Part shown: positions 16,388-22,843 of the stretch, one piece after another | Numbering within the stretch: the stretch's first letter is position 1 | Layout of the letters: each line of letters opens with the position of its first letter | Program-made: the position numbers and the translations under genes | NCBI GenBank assembly: GCA_001819605.1 | Contig: MHNE01000011.1 | Location: 1 to 32,385 of the forward strand | DNA: 32,385 nucleotides | Source: Candidatus Portnoybacteria bacterium RIFCSPLOWO2_01_FULL_43_11 | Lineage (GTDB): Bacteria; Patescibacteriota; Minisyncoccia; Portnoybacterales; UBA2143 | Reading direction: 5' to 3' | The notes under the pieces: generated by a model | Seen by the model: only the letters and a program-made list of their open reading frames with translations | Databases searched by the model: none | Told to the model about the DNA's origin: nothing

Positions 16388-17386
16388 TTATTTCCCATAC
16401 TGCTCCCTATAATATTCCAGATACTCGCCTGATTTTATTTTCTGCCACCAATCCGGATTCTCTTTATACCACTGAATAGTTTTAACCATAGCTTCGGAAA
16501 AATCATATCTGGGCCGCCAGCCCAAATTATATAATTTATCAAAACTTAACGAATAACGTCTGTCATGGCCCGGCCGGTCTTTAACGTATTCAATATAACT
16601 TTCATTCTTTCCCAGATGAGTAAGAATAATTTTCGTGATATCTAAATTCGTTTTTTCGGTATTGCCGCTGATATTGTAAATCTCGCCAATCTGGCCGTTG
16701 TGCAAAACATAATCAATGCCGGAGCAATTATCTAAAACATAAACCCAATCTCTGACCTGCTCTCCGTCGCCGTAAACCGGCACTTTTTTGTCCTCCAAAA
16801 GATTGGTGATAAAAAGAGGAATCAGTTTTTCCGGATATTGAAAAGGGCCGAAATTATTTGAGGAGCGAGTAATCAAGGTCGGTACGGCAAAAGTTTTTTG
16901 ATAAGCCCGAACCATCAGATCGGCTCCGGCCTTAGAAGCGGAATAGGGGCTGTTCGGCCTTAAGGGGCTTTCTTCAACAAAAGAACCGTTTAAAATACTG
17001 CCGTAAACCTCATCCGTTGAAATCTGAATAAAAATATCTGTTCTGTATTTTTTAGCCGCTTCCAATAAAGTATGAGTACCTAAAATATCCGTCTTTATAA
17101 AATCTTGGGGAGCGAGAATTGAACGATCCACATGGGTCTCGGCCGCGAAGTTCAAAATAGCGTCCGGTCTTTTAGAAACTAAAAAATTTACGAGCTTTCT
17201 GTCGCAAATATCGCCCCTGACAAAACCATAACGAGGATTATTTTCAATGTCTCGCAAATTAGAAAGATTGCCGGCGTAAGTCAATTTATCAAGGTTAATA
17301 ATTTTATAACCCGGATATTTATTGAGAATATGGCGGATAAAATTAGAACCGATAAAACCGGCTCCACCGGTTATTAATAAATTCAT
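16388..17386 (-). CDS. rmlB: dTDP-glucose 4,6-dehydratase
   Basis: A 332-aa extended SDR of normal RmlB length. It has GGAGFIGS (7-14) for NAD binding, NFAAETHVDRSI (79-90), the catalytic STDEVYG (T124-D125-E126) and YSASKAGAD with Y148 and K152. The blocks RSSNNFGPFQYPEKLIPLFI and GDGEQVRDWVYV are typical. It removes water from dTDP-glucose to give dTDP-4-keto-6-deoxyglucose, the second step of rhamnose formation. It is 5 bp from the stop of the pseudoprotease gene and 34 bp before the epimerase/reductase gene, so the three are co-transcribed. Confidence 0.95.
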   Translation of the reverse strand: MNLLITGGAGFIGSNFIRHILNKYPGYKIINLDKLTYAGNLSNLRDIENNPRYGFVRGDICDRKLVNFLVSKRPDAILNFAAETHVDRSILAPQDFIKTDILGTHTLLEAAKKYRTDIFIQISTDEVYGSILNGSFVEESPLRPNSPYSASKAGADLMVRAYQKTFAVPTLITRSSNNFGPFQYPEKLIPLFITNLLEDKKVPVYGDGEQVRDWVYVLDNCSGIDYVLHNGQIGEIYNISGNTEKTNLDITKIILTHLGKNESYIEYVKDRPGHDRRYSLSFDKLYNLGWRPRYDFSEAMVKTIQWYKENPDWWQKIKSGEYLEYYREQYGK

Positions 17387-17391
17387 ATAAT

Positions 17392-18162
17392 CTATATTTT
17401 AATGAATTCTTTAATTATATTAACGGGCGCTGTTTTAGTCAATCCGTTCTGATTGACTAAATTCAAACCAACTACCTCTCCTTTTGTGTTAATCAAGGGC
17501 CCGCCATTGGCCAAAGGATCTTCCTCGCTTAAGTTAAGCGAGATTGTTTCTTCTTTGATACCCCTGATGGTTCCAAGGTTTATAAAACGATAAAAATTAT
17601 CTTTTGGGACTTGCCCCGCATCTTTTTCTAAAAGGTGCGGGGTCTGAACGCCCATTAAAATAATTCTTTCGCCTAAGGCCAGTTCGTTAAGATCAGCCAA
17701 AGGAACAACCGGCAAATTGGTCTTTTCTATTTTTAAGAGAGCTAGATTGTTTTTCCCGTCTCTTTTAATGACTTGAGCCGTTGAAGAACTGTTTTCTTGA
17801 AAGACCAAATATTGGCCGGCTTTTTCAGGAACCAAATCAGCCGCGGTTATAATTAAACCGTCGGAAAAAACAATAAAGCCGGTTCCTTCGCGGATAATTT
17901 GTTTATTTTTGGATAAAGTCTGAACAGCCGTTATTGAAGGATTTATCCGTCTGATTGCTTCTTCGGCGGCAGTATTTTCCGCGATAGTGATTCTTTCAGT
18001 TTTATTTATAATAGTCGTTCCGTCTTTAGCCCGCTCAATGAATTCTATTTGAGAAAAAAAGGGAGCATCGGCCAAAAACGGCAGAAGAAACTGGTCAGCC
18101 AAAACGCCGCCCAGTCCGCCAATTATTAAAATAAGGATAAGCTTAAATATTTTTTGCTTCAT
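17392..18162 (-). CDS. Membrane-anchored trypsin-like (HtrA/DegP-type) pseudoprotease
   Basis: A 256-aa protein with an N-terminal membrane helix (about 5-30) and an external trypsin-2-like domain. The fold markers are present: GTGFIVFSDGLIITAADLV, NLALLKIE, LALGERIILMG and NGGPLINTKGEVVGLN. All three catalytic positions are changed. His of the usual TNNHV is D109, Asp of the usual TDLAVLK is N139, and Ser of GNSGGPL is N219. It is therefore predicted to be inactive as a protease and may bind peptides or envelope proteins. No PDZ domain follows. Residues 174-183 (TPHLLEKDAG) come from a palindromic DNA insert. The gene heads the unit with rmlB and the epimerase/reductase and has a TTGACT-N17-TATTTT promoter. 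Confidence 0.8.
   Translation of the reverse strand: MKQKIFKLILILIIGGLGGVLADQFLLPFLADAPFFSQIEFIERAKDGTTIINKTERITIAENTAAEEAIRRINPSITAVQTLSKNKQIIREGTGFIVFSDGLIITAADLVPEKAGQYLVFQENSSSTAQVIKRDGKNNLALLKIEKTNLPVVPLADLNELALGERIILMGVQTPHLLEKDAGQVPKDNFYRFINLGTIRGIKEETISLNLSEEDPLANGGPLINTKGEVVGLNLVNQNGLTKTAPVNIIKEFIKI
17614..17642. repeat. CCCCGCACC palindromic element inside the pseudoprotease gene
   Basis: CCCCGCATCTTTT (17614-17626) and AAAAGGTGCGGGG (17630-17642) are 13-base inverted arms with one G-T mismatch and a 3-base loop. Read on the minus strand in the gene's frame the element gives TPHLLEKDAG. It is the shortest of three copies in this window. Confidence 0.85.
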
Positions 18163-18176
18163 TGGTTTTCTAAAAC

Positions 18177-18205
18177 AAAATAAACCAATTAAACACTTTA
18201 GTCAA
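18177..18205 (-). promoter_or_regulatory. Promoter of the pseudoprotease-rhamnose unit
   Basis: Minus-strand TTGACT (18205-18200), 17-base spacer, TATTTT (18182-18177). Transcription would start about 8 bases before the ATG at 18162. The first base of the -35 is the last base of the palindromic element at 18205-18331, so the insertion has fused to or shaped this promoter. Confidence 0.55.
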
Positions 18206-18331
18206 CCCCGCACCTATTGAACTTTGTCTAAAAAAGATTTTTACTTTTTTAACATTCCTAGAATTTTGCTAATTATTTTTAAGGAAATACATGATTTAAT
18301 TTATGTTAATTAAGTTCAATAGGTGCGGGGT
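18205..18331. repeat. CCCCGCACC palindromic element, long copy
   Basis: Perfect 20-bp arms lie at 18205-18224 (ACCCCGCACCTATTGAACTT) and 18312-18331, around an 87-base AT-rich interior. The right arm overlaps the 3' end of pilD, whose last residues (LTPHLLNLININ) are encoded by it. No ORF of note lies in the interior. Confidence 0.88.
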
Positions 18332-19195
18332 CAAACTTTCACCAAATAACATCATAAAAACAGCCGCTCCGGCCAAAAACGGGCCAAACGGAATTTGAGA
18401 CTTCAGAGTCTTTTTTTTAAAAGCGATTAAAACTAAACCAATAACCGCTCCGCTCATAAAAGCTAAAAACAAAGCCCATAAAACATTAGGCCAACCCAAA
18501 ACCAAACCCATTAAAACGGCTAATTTAACATCGCCCATTCCCATCCATTTGCCTTTGGAAACAAGAACTAAAAATAAAAAAAATCCGCTCGCTACTAGTG
18601 CTGAAAGGAGACCGTCCTTTAGGGCGAGACCCGGATCTCTGCCTAAGGGCAGGACTCCATTAAAAATTAACCAGATGCCAGCCGCTATTATGGCCGGGTA
18701 AATAATTCTATCCGGAATAATATAGTGCTTTAGATCGTAGACGAAAATGATAATCAAAATACTGATAATATAAAACCAGTAAATAAGCAGTAATAAATTT
18801 CTAATTTCTATCCCGTATTTAATACGGGACAAATCCCAAATCCCAAATCTAAAATCTAAAACTTTAAAAGATATTAATAAAAATAGAATTCCAGCGGCTA
18901 ATTCAACTAATGGGTATTGCCAAGAGATTCTATTGTAACAATATCGACACCGGCCTTTTTGAAGAACAAAGCTAAAAAGAGGAATCAAATCATACCACCT
19001 TAAAACAACCCGGCATTTTGGACAATGAGAGCGAGTCATTAACCCCGCACCTTTTGAAGATAGACTTCGTCTTTTGAAAAAAATCTTCAAAAGGTGCGGG
19101 GTAAAAATTGACTCTTTGGTTTTTAAGCGATAAATAACAACATTTAAAAAACTGCCGATAATAAGGCCGAAAAGAAAAATCAAAACGCTAAACAT
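18296..19195 (-). CDS. pilD: Prepilin peptidase / N-methyltransferase (A24 aspartic protease)
   Basis: A 299-aa polytopic membrane enzyme that cleaves the prepilin leader after Gly and methylates the new N-terminal Phe. The N-terminal methyltransferase-type part has CPKC (58-61) and CRYC (83-86) zinc-type pairs. The catalytic aspartates are in YDLKHYIIPD (D154) and GMGDVKL (D222). The length is above the usual ~250-260 aa because of insertions. Residues ~32-52 (TPHLLK...KGAGL) are a palindromic DNA insert between the first helix and the Cys motif. Residues ~112-133 (LDFRFGIWDLSRIKYGIEIR) come from a repeat containing CCCGTATTTAATACGGG. The C-terminal tail comes from another palindrome. The frame is intact and all catalytic residues remain, so it is probably functional. 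It lies downstream of the pilin gene behind a terminator. Confidence 0.92.
   Translation of the reverse strand: MFSVLIFLFGLIIGSFLNVVIYRLKTKESIFTPHLLKIFFKRRSLSSKGAGLMTRSHCPKCRVVLRWYDLIPLFSFVLQKGRCRYCYNRISWQYPLVELAAGILFLLISFKVLDFRFGIWDLSRIKYGIEIRNLLLLIYWFYIISILIIIFVYDLKHYIIPDRIIYPAIIAAGIWLIFNGVLPLGRDPGLALKDGLLSALVASGFFLFLVLVSKGKWMGMGDVKLAVLMGLVLGWPNVLWALFLAFMSGAVIGLVLIAFKKKTLKSQIPFGPFLAGAAVFMMLFGESLTPHLLNLININ
18797..18862. repeat. Repeat insert inside pilD (CCCGTATTTAATACGGG plus AAATC tracts)
   Basis: The stretch holds a 17-base palindrome (CCCGTATTTAATACGGG), flanked by AATTTCTAATTTCTAT on one side and the near-tandem AAATCCCAAATCCCAAATC, TAAAATCTAAAA on the other. Such tracts usually sit between genes in this kind of genome. 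Here it is translated in frame as residues ~112-133 of PilD, between membrane segments. Confidence 0.6.
19042..19102. repeat. CCCCGCACC palindromic element inside pilD
   Basis: Perfect 20-bp arms lie at 19042-19061 (ACCCCGCACCTTTTGAAGAT) and 19083-19102. Between them a 21-base loop holds a small palindrome (AGACTTCGTCT). On the minus strand the element is read in frame as TPHLLKIFFKRRSLSSKGAGL within PilD's N-terminal region. Confidence 0.9.
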
Positions 19196-19212
19196 AATAA
19201 AATTTTAACACA

Positions 19213-19250
19213 AAAACAGCCCCTAAACAATAAAGGGCTGTTTTGTATTC
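19213..19250 (-). terminator. Terminator of the pilin gene
   Basis: AAAACAGCCC (19213-19222) and GGGCTGTTTT (19235-19244) form a 10-bp stem. On the minus strand it ends in GGGGCTGTTTTTGTG, 43 bases after the pilin stop and before pilD. It may let the pilin be expressed far above pilD. Confidence 0.8.
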
Positions 19251-19286
19251 TAAGCAGAATAATAAAGTAAGTAAAAAGTCCAAATA

Positions 19287-19736
19287 TTAGTTACACTTAA
19301 TGTTGGTTGCCAAACAACCAGCAGTAGAGCCCGAATAACCAGTGCTATCCACGCACCACTCTCCGCCGCCCCTCAAAGTACTTTCCACGCAATAAGCTAT
19401 CGCGCTATCAAAACAAGGAGGAATAGCGCCGGTCCCATTATGGCTATCTATACTACCCTCTACTCTTGCTATTTCAGTTCCGTAAATTGCATGAGCCCCA
19501 TCTAAAGTATTATCAGCCGCACATAGAGACGCATAACTAAGAGGGACATCATAAACCATTTCAGCTAAACTTCTTACTCCTGTTAACTCTGACTTAACCG
19601 CAGCATCTTGGGCTTTATCTCTCGCGCTCTGCAAACTCACCAATACAATGGTCGCTAAAATGCCGATAATCGCGATAACCACTAAAAGTTCAATCAAGGT
19701 AAAACCTTTTTGCTTTTTGCTTAAATATTTTAACAT
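19287..19736 (-). CDS. Type IV pilin-like protein (probable major pilin)
   Basis: A 149-aa prepilin. It has a short basic leader, MLKYLSKKQKG, cleaved after G11, then the class III signal FTLIELLVVIAIIGILATIVLVSL with Glu at position 5 of the mature protein. The globular part (about residues 40-149) has six Cys (SLCAAD, PPCFDS, AYCVES, EWCVDS, AGCLAT, IKCN), suggesting up to three disulfides. It has the strongest ribosome binding site of the minus-strand genes (AAGGAGGTGA, 5-8 bases before ATG) and its own terminator, as expected of an abundant subunit. It lies between pilC and pilD. Confidence 0.92.
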   Translation of the reverse strand: MLKYLSKKQKGFTLIELLVVIAIIGILATIVLVSLQSARDKAQDAAVKSELTGVRSLAEMVYDVPLSYASLCAADNTLDGAHAIYGTEIARVEGSIDSHNGTGAIPPCFDSAIAYCVESTLRGGGEWCVDSTGYSGSTAGCLATNIKCN

Positions 19737-19806
19737 TTTATTTCACCTCCTTTCGTTTAAGATAAATTAAACAATAATAACATATTTTGTCTTCGACCTT
19801 TTGTAC

Positions 19807-19967
19807 TAGACCTCTTGCATAATAACCTTTCTACTGCAATTTCCATATTTTGGCTGCGGCTTTGCAAAAATCTTTCAACATATACGCCGTATATGCTTCA
19901 AGATTTTTGCTTCGCCTCGCCTAAAATCTTAAAATTTCGTTGCGAAAATTATTACGCAAGAGGTCTA
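19807..19967. repeat. ~160-nt structured palindromic element, copy 2
   Basis: The outer arms TAGACCTCTTGCATAATAA (19807-19825) and its inverted copy at 19949-19967 have one mismatch in 19. An inner stem GCAAAAATCTT/AAGATTTTTGC encloses CATATACGCCGTATATG. The blocks CCTTTCT, TTTTGGCTGCGGCTT, GCCTCGCCTAAAAT and AAAATTTCG-TGCGAAAA are shared with copy 1 at 12310-12474 in the same orientation. It lies between pilC and the pilin gene. Confidence 0.85.
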
Positions 19968-19997
19968 TTATATCAAAATTCAAATTATTAAAACTCC

Positions 19998-21203
19998 TTA
20001 GATACTGCTGGCTATATTATATATCGGCATTAGAATTGACGCAACCAAAATACCGACCATAATTCCCAAAACAACAATTAAAATTGGCTCAATTAGCTGA
20101 CTTAAATTTGCCACGGTTCTATCCACTTCTTTTGAGTAAAAGCCGGCCAAGTTTTCTAAAATAAAATCCAATTTTCCGGTTTTTTCTCCTGTCTTTATCA
20201 TCTGAACCGCCATAGCCGGAAACTGCTCAAATTTTTCCAAAACCGAACTCAAACTCTGACCAACCCTGATTTTATCTCTGGCCTCAAAAACCATTTCTTT
20301 AAAAACGGTGTTTCCCGCCACTTCGCCACAGATAGTCAGAGCTTCAATTATCGGCACCCCGCCTTTAATCAAAGTACTTAAACTCTCGGTAAAACGGGCA
20401 AGATAAGTTTCTTTAAAAACCTTGCCGAGAATCGGTAATTTTAATTTTAAATTATCCCAAACCCGGCGGCCAAAAGAAGTTTTAATGAAATAGCTGAAAC
20501 CAAAGCCCAAAATAACCAGCGCCAAACCAAGAATCCAGCCCTTGGTTTTTAAAGAATTGCTTGTCCAGATAAGAGCTCTGGTCGTCCAGGGCAAATCCGA
20601 GGAAAATTCTTCCAAAAAACTTGTCAATTGAGGCACCACCATAATCATCATTAAAACTCCGATAATTAAAAAAACGGCTAAAATAAAAGCCGGATAAATC
20701 ATCGCGCCCCGGATTTTTGAAATAAGGTAATATTCTTTTTCCAGATAATTGGCCAGATATTCCAAAGATTCCTGAAGCCGGCCGCTTACCTCGCCGGACT
20801 TAATCAGGTTAACGAAAAAAAGAGAAAATATCCTTGGGTGCTTGGCCAGGGCTTGAGAAAAAAGCATGCCGCCGTCAACACCAGAGGCGATTTCAAAAAG
20901 AGTTTCCTGAAAATGATAATTTTCCGTCTGTTCTCCCAAGGCCTTAAGAGACTGAACCAAGGGAACCTCGGCGCCGACCAAAGTGGATAACTGACGACAA
21001 AAAAGCATAACTTCTTTTCTGTTAACGCGCTCAAAAATATTAATTCTTTTCGGCAGAAAAGAAATCTTTCTGACCGCCTTTAGCCGGATAACCACTAAAT
21101 CATAACCCTGAAGCGTCTTTATCGCCGCTGATTCGCTGGCCGCTTCAACACTGCCTATCTGCGTTTCTCCTTTTTGGGTCCGGGCGAGATATTTGTATTT
21201 CAT
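19998..21203 (-). CDS. pilC: Type IV pilus inner-membrane platform protein
   Basis: A 401-aa GspF/PilC family protein. It has two repeated cytoplasmic T2SSF domains (about 60-185 and 265-390), each followed by hydrophobic helices. Recognisable blocks are FCRQLSTLVGAEVPLVQSLKAL, LIKSGEVSGRLQESLEYLANYLE and their second-half partners FTESLSTLIKGGVPIIEAL and MIKTGEKTGKLDFILENLA. It forms the membrane platform on which PilB and PilT act. The length is normal. It is separated from pilT by a ~100-base palindromic spacer, in the same operon order as other CPR pilus loci. Confidence 0.95.
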   Translation of the reverse strand: MKYKYLARTQKGETQIGSVEAASESAAIKTLQGYDLVVIRLKAVRKISFLPKRINIFERVNRKEVMLFCRQLSTLVGAEVPLVQSLKALGEQTENYHFQETLFEIASGVDGGMLFSQALAKHPRIFSLFFVNLIKSGEVSGRLQESLEYLANYLEKEYYLISKIRGAMIYPAFILAVFLIIGVLMMIMVVPQLTSFLEEFSSDLPWTTRALIWTSNSLKTKGWILGLALVILGFGFSYFIKTSFGRRVWDNLKLKLPILGKVFKETYLARFTESLSTLIKGGVPIIEALTICGEVAGNTVFKEMVFEARDKIRVGQSLSSVLEKFEQFPAMAVQMIKTGEKTGKLDFILENLAGFYSKEVDRTVANLSQLIEPILIVVLGIMVGILVASILMPIYNIASSI

Positions 21204-21311
21204 AAATCGCGAATATAGTCTCTAATTTTATCTCTAATAATCACGGATATAAAAATGGTTATTAGAGATAATTCGAGATAGAATTCGGACTTGATTAGTG
21301 ATTTACTTTTT
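21204..21311. repeat. Palindromic spacer element between pilT and pilC
   Basis: TTATCTCTAATAA (21228-21240) and TTATTAGAGATAA (21259-21271) form a perfect 13-bp stem. The left flank GAATATAGTCTCTAATTTTATC and right flank GATAGAATT...TTGATTAG-GATTTACTTTT are shared with the spacer at 22374-22476, whose central stem is different. Confidence 0.75.
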
Positions 21312-22376
21312 TAACAGCATTCTCAACTCTGAAATATTAGTTGAGTAAAGCTCAGCGTTCTCTATGGAAATTATACCAAAATTAACCAAATCAGCCAAAG
21401 AACGATTCAGAGAAATCATCCCCTCTTCAGAGCTGGTTTCAATAACCATATCTATCTGATGAGTTTTTCCTTCCCGGATTAAATTCCTGACAGCGGAATT
21501 AACCAGCATCAATTCAACCGCGTTAATTACCCCTTTACCGATTTTTGGAACAAGCCGCCTGGAAAGTATGCCTAAAAGCGTGGAAGCCAACTGCTGACGA
21601 ATCTGATTTTGTTGATAAGGCGGGAAGCTGTCAATAATCCGGTCAATGGTTTGGGCCGCGGTATTTGTATGAAGCGTGGCAAAAACCAAGTGCCCTGTTT
21701 CAGCGGCCGTGACCGCGCTTGAAATTGTTTCAGGGTCGCGCATTTCGCCTATCATAATCACATCCGGATCTTGACGAAAAACTTCCCTTAGGCCGCGATG
21801 AAAATCCAGAACATCTTCACCAACCTCTCTTTGGTCAATAACGCATTTATCGTCTTTAAACAGATATTCTATCGGGTCTTCAATGGTGACAATATGGTCA
21901 AAGCGAGTATGGTTTACTTCATCAATTAAGGCGGCCAAGGCCGTGGTTTTGCCTTGGCCCGAAGGGCCGACCACCAAAAAAAATCCTTGGGAAAACTTGG
22001 TAATTTTATGGCAATATTCCGGCAGATTTAATTCCTTGATAGTTTTGATTTTGGTCGGGATATACCGCAAGGCAACATTTACTTGCCCCAACTGATGATA
22101 AATATTAATTCTGAATCTGGCTTTATCCTGATAATTGAAAGATAAATCAATGTCTCTTTTAGAAAGAAAACTTTTCTTTCTTTCTTCGGAAAGAAGAGAA
22201 AAGGCAATATTTTGAGTGTCGTCATTGGTCAAAATCCGTCTCTTGGTTATGGGGCTCAACTGGCCGTCAACGCGCAAAATCGGCGGCTGGCCGGGAGTCA
22301 GATGAACATCAGAAGCGCTTTTCTGAACCGCTATCCCCAAAATTTCCTCCAATTGTTTTTGATAGTCATTATTCAC
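21303..22376 (-). CDS. pilT: Type IV pilus retraction ATPase
   Basis: A 357-aa PilT-type secretion ATPase. It shows an N-terminal PAS-like region, ASDVHLTPGQPPILRVDG (21-38), Walker A GPSGQGKTT (137-145), the Asp box ITIEDPIEYLF, Walker B DPDVIMIGEMRD (about 199-210) and the His box FATLHTNTAAQTIDR. It lacks the Cys zinc motif of PilB, as expected for the retraction motor. The start is GTG at 22376, overlapping the upstream repeat; no in-frame ATG fits better and the Shine-Dalgarno is weak. The C terminus ends inside the next spacer repeat (LLKK then stop). It powers pilus disassembly and twitching or DNA uptake. Confidence 0.95.
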   Translation of the reverse strand: MNNDYQKQLEEILGIAVQKSASDVHLTPGQPPILRVDGQLSPITKRRILTNDDTQNIAFSLLSEERKKSFLSKRDIDLSFNYQDKARFRINIYHQLGQVNVALRYIPTKIKTIKELNLPEYCHKITKFSQGFFLVVGPSGQGKTTALAALIDEVNHTRFDHIVTIEDPIEYLFKDDKCVIDQREVGEDVLDFHRGLREVFRQDPDVIMIGEMRDPETISSAVTAAETGHLVFATLHTNTAAQTIDRIIDSFPPYQQNQIRQQLASTLLGILSRRLVPKIGKGVINAVELMLVNSAVRNLIREGKTHQIDMVIETSSEEGMISLNRSLADLVNFGIISIENAELYSTNISELRMLLKK

Positions 22377-22476
22377 GAATATAATCTCTAATTTTATCTC
22401 GAATATTCACGAATATTTTTATGTTTTATTCGTGAGAATTCGCGATAGAATTGAGAATTGATTAGCGATTTACTTT
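22374..22476. repeat. Palindromic spacer element between the response regulator and pilT
   Basis: TCACGAATA (22407-22415) and TATTCGTGA (22427-22435) form a 9-bp stem, flanked by GAATATAATCTCTAATTTTATC on the left and GATAGAATTGAGAATTGATTAG on the right. The flanks match the element at 21204-21311 almost base for base; the stem does not. Confidence 0.75.
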
Positions 22477-22839
22477 TGCCAATATTTCTTTCACTTTAGC
22501 CACCACGGCGCTCGGAGTAAAATGAGCTTTTATAATATATTCGCGAGCGCCCATTTTTAAGCCTTTCTCAACGTCGTCTTTTTGGCCAAGATTGGTCAAT
22601 AAAATTACCGGAATTTTTTCTAATTCCTCGTTCTTTTTTATTTTTTCCAGAACATCAAAACCGTCCGCTTTCGGCAAAACAATATCCAAGAGAATCAAGT
22701 CGGGCCTTTCTTTTTCAATCTTTTCCAGTCCTTCTTGACCGTCAGCGGCCACCCCGACCTCAAAACCGGCCTGATTGAATTTTGCCGCATACATTTCGCT
22801 TAAAAACGGGTCATCTTCAATAATAAGAATTTTTTGCAT
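22462..22839 (-). CDS. Stand-alone CheY-like response regulator
   Basis: A 125-aa single receiver domain. It has the acidic pair E8-D9-D10, the phosphorylation site D52 (LILLDIVLPKADG), T82 (ILLTN) and K104 (YIIKAHF), so the phosphoryl switch is complete. There is no output domain. It lies between pilB and pilT with 5 bp to pilB, so it is co-expressed with the two pilus motors. By analogy with PilG/PilH it may tune extension and retraction, but no kinase gene is in the window. Confidence 0.92.
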   Translation of the reverse strand: MQKILIIEDDPFLSEMYAAKFNQAGFEVGVAADGQEGLEKIEKERPDLILLDIVLPKADGFDVLEKIKKNEELEKIPVILLTNLGQKDDVEKGLKMGAREYIIKAHFTPSAVVAKVKEILAKVNR

Positions 22840-22843
22840 GCTT

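Noticed and set aside
18296-19195. pilD as a pseudogene because of its odd inserts
   Set aside because: The frame is intact, the catalytic Asp residues and Cys pairs are present, and the inserts fall in loops or at the end.
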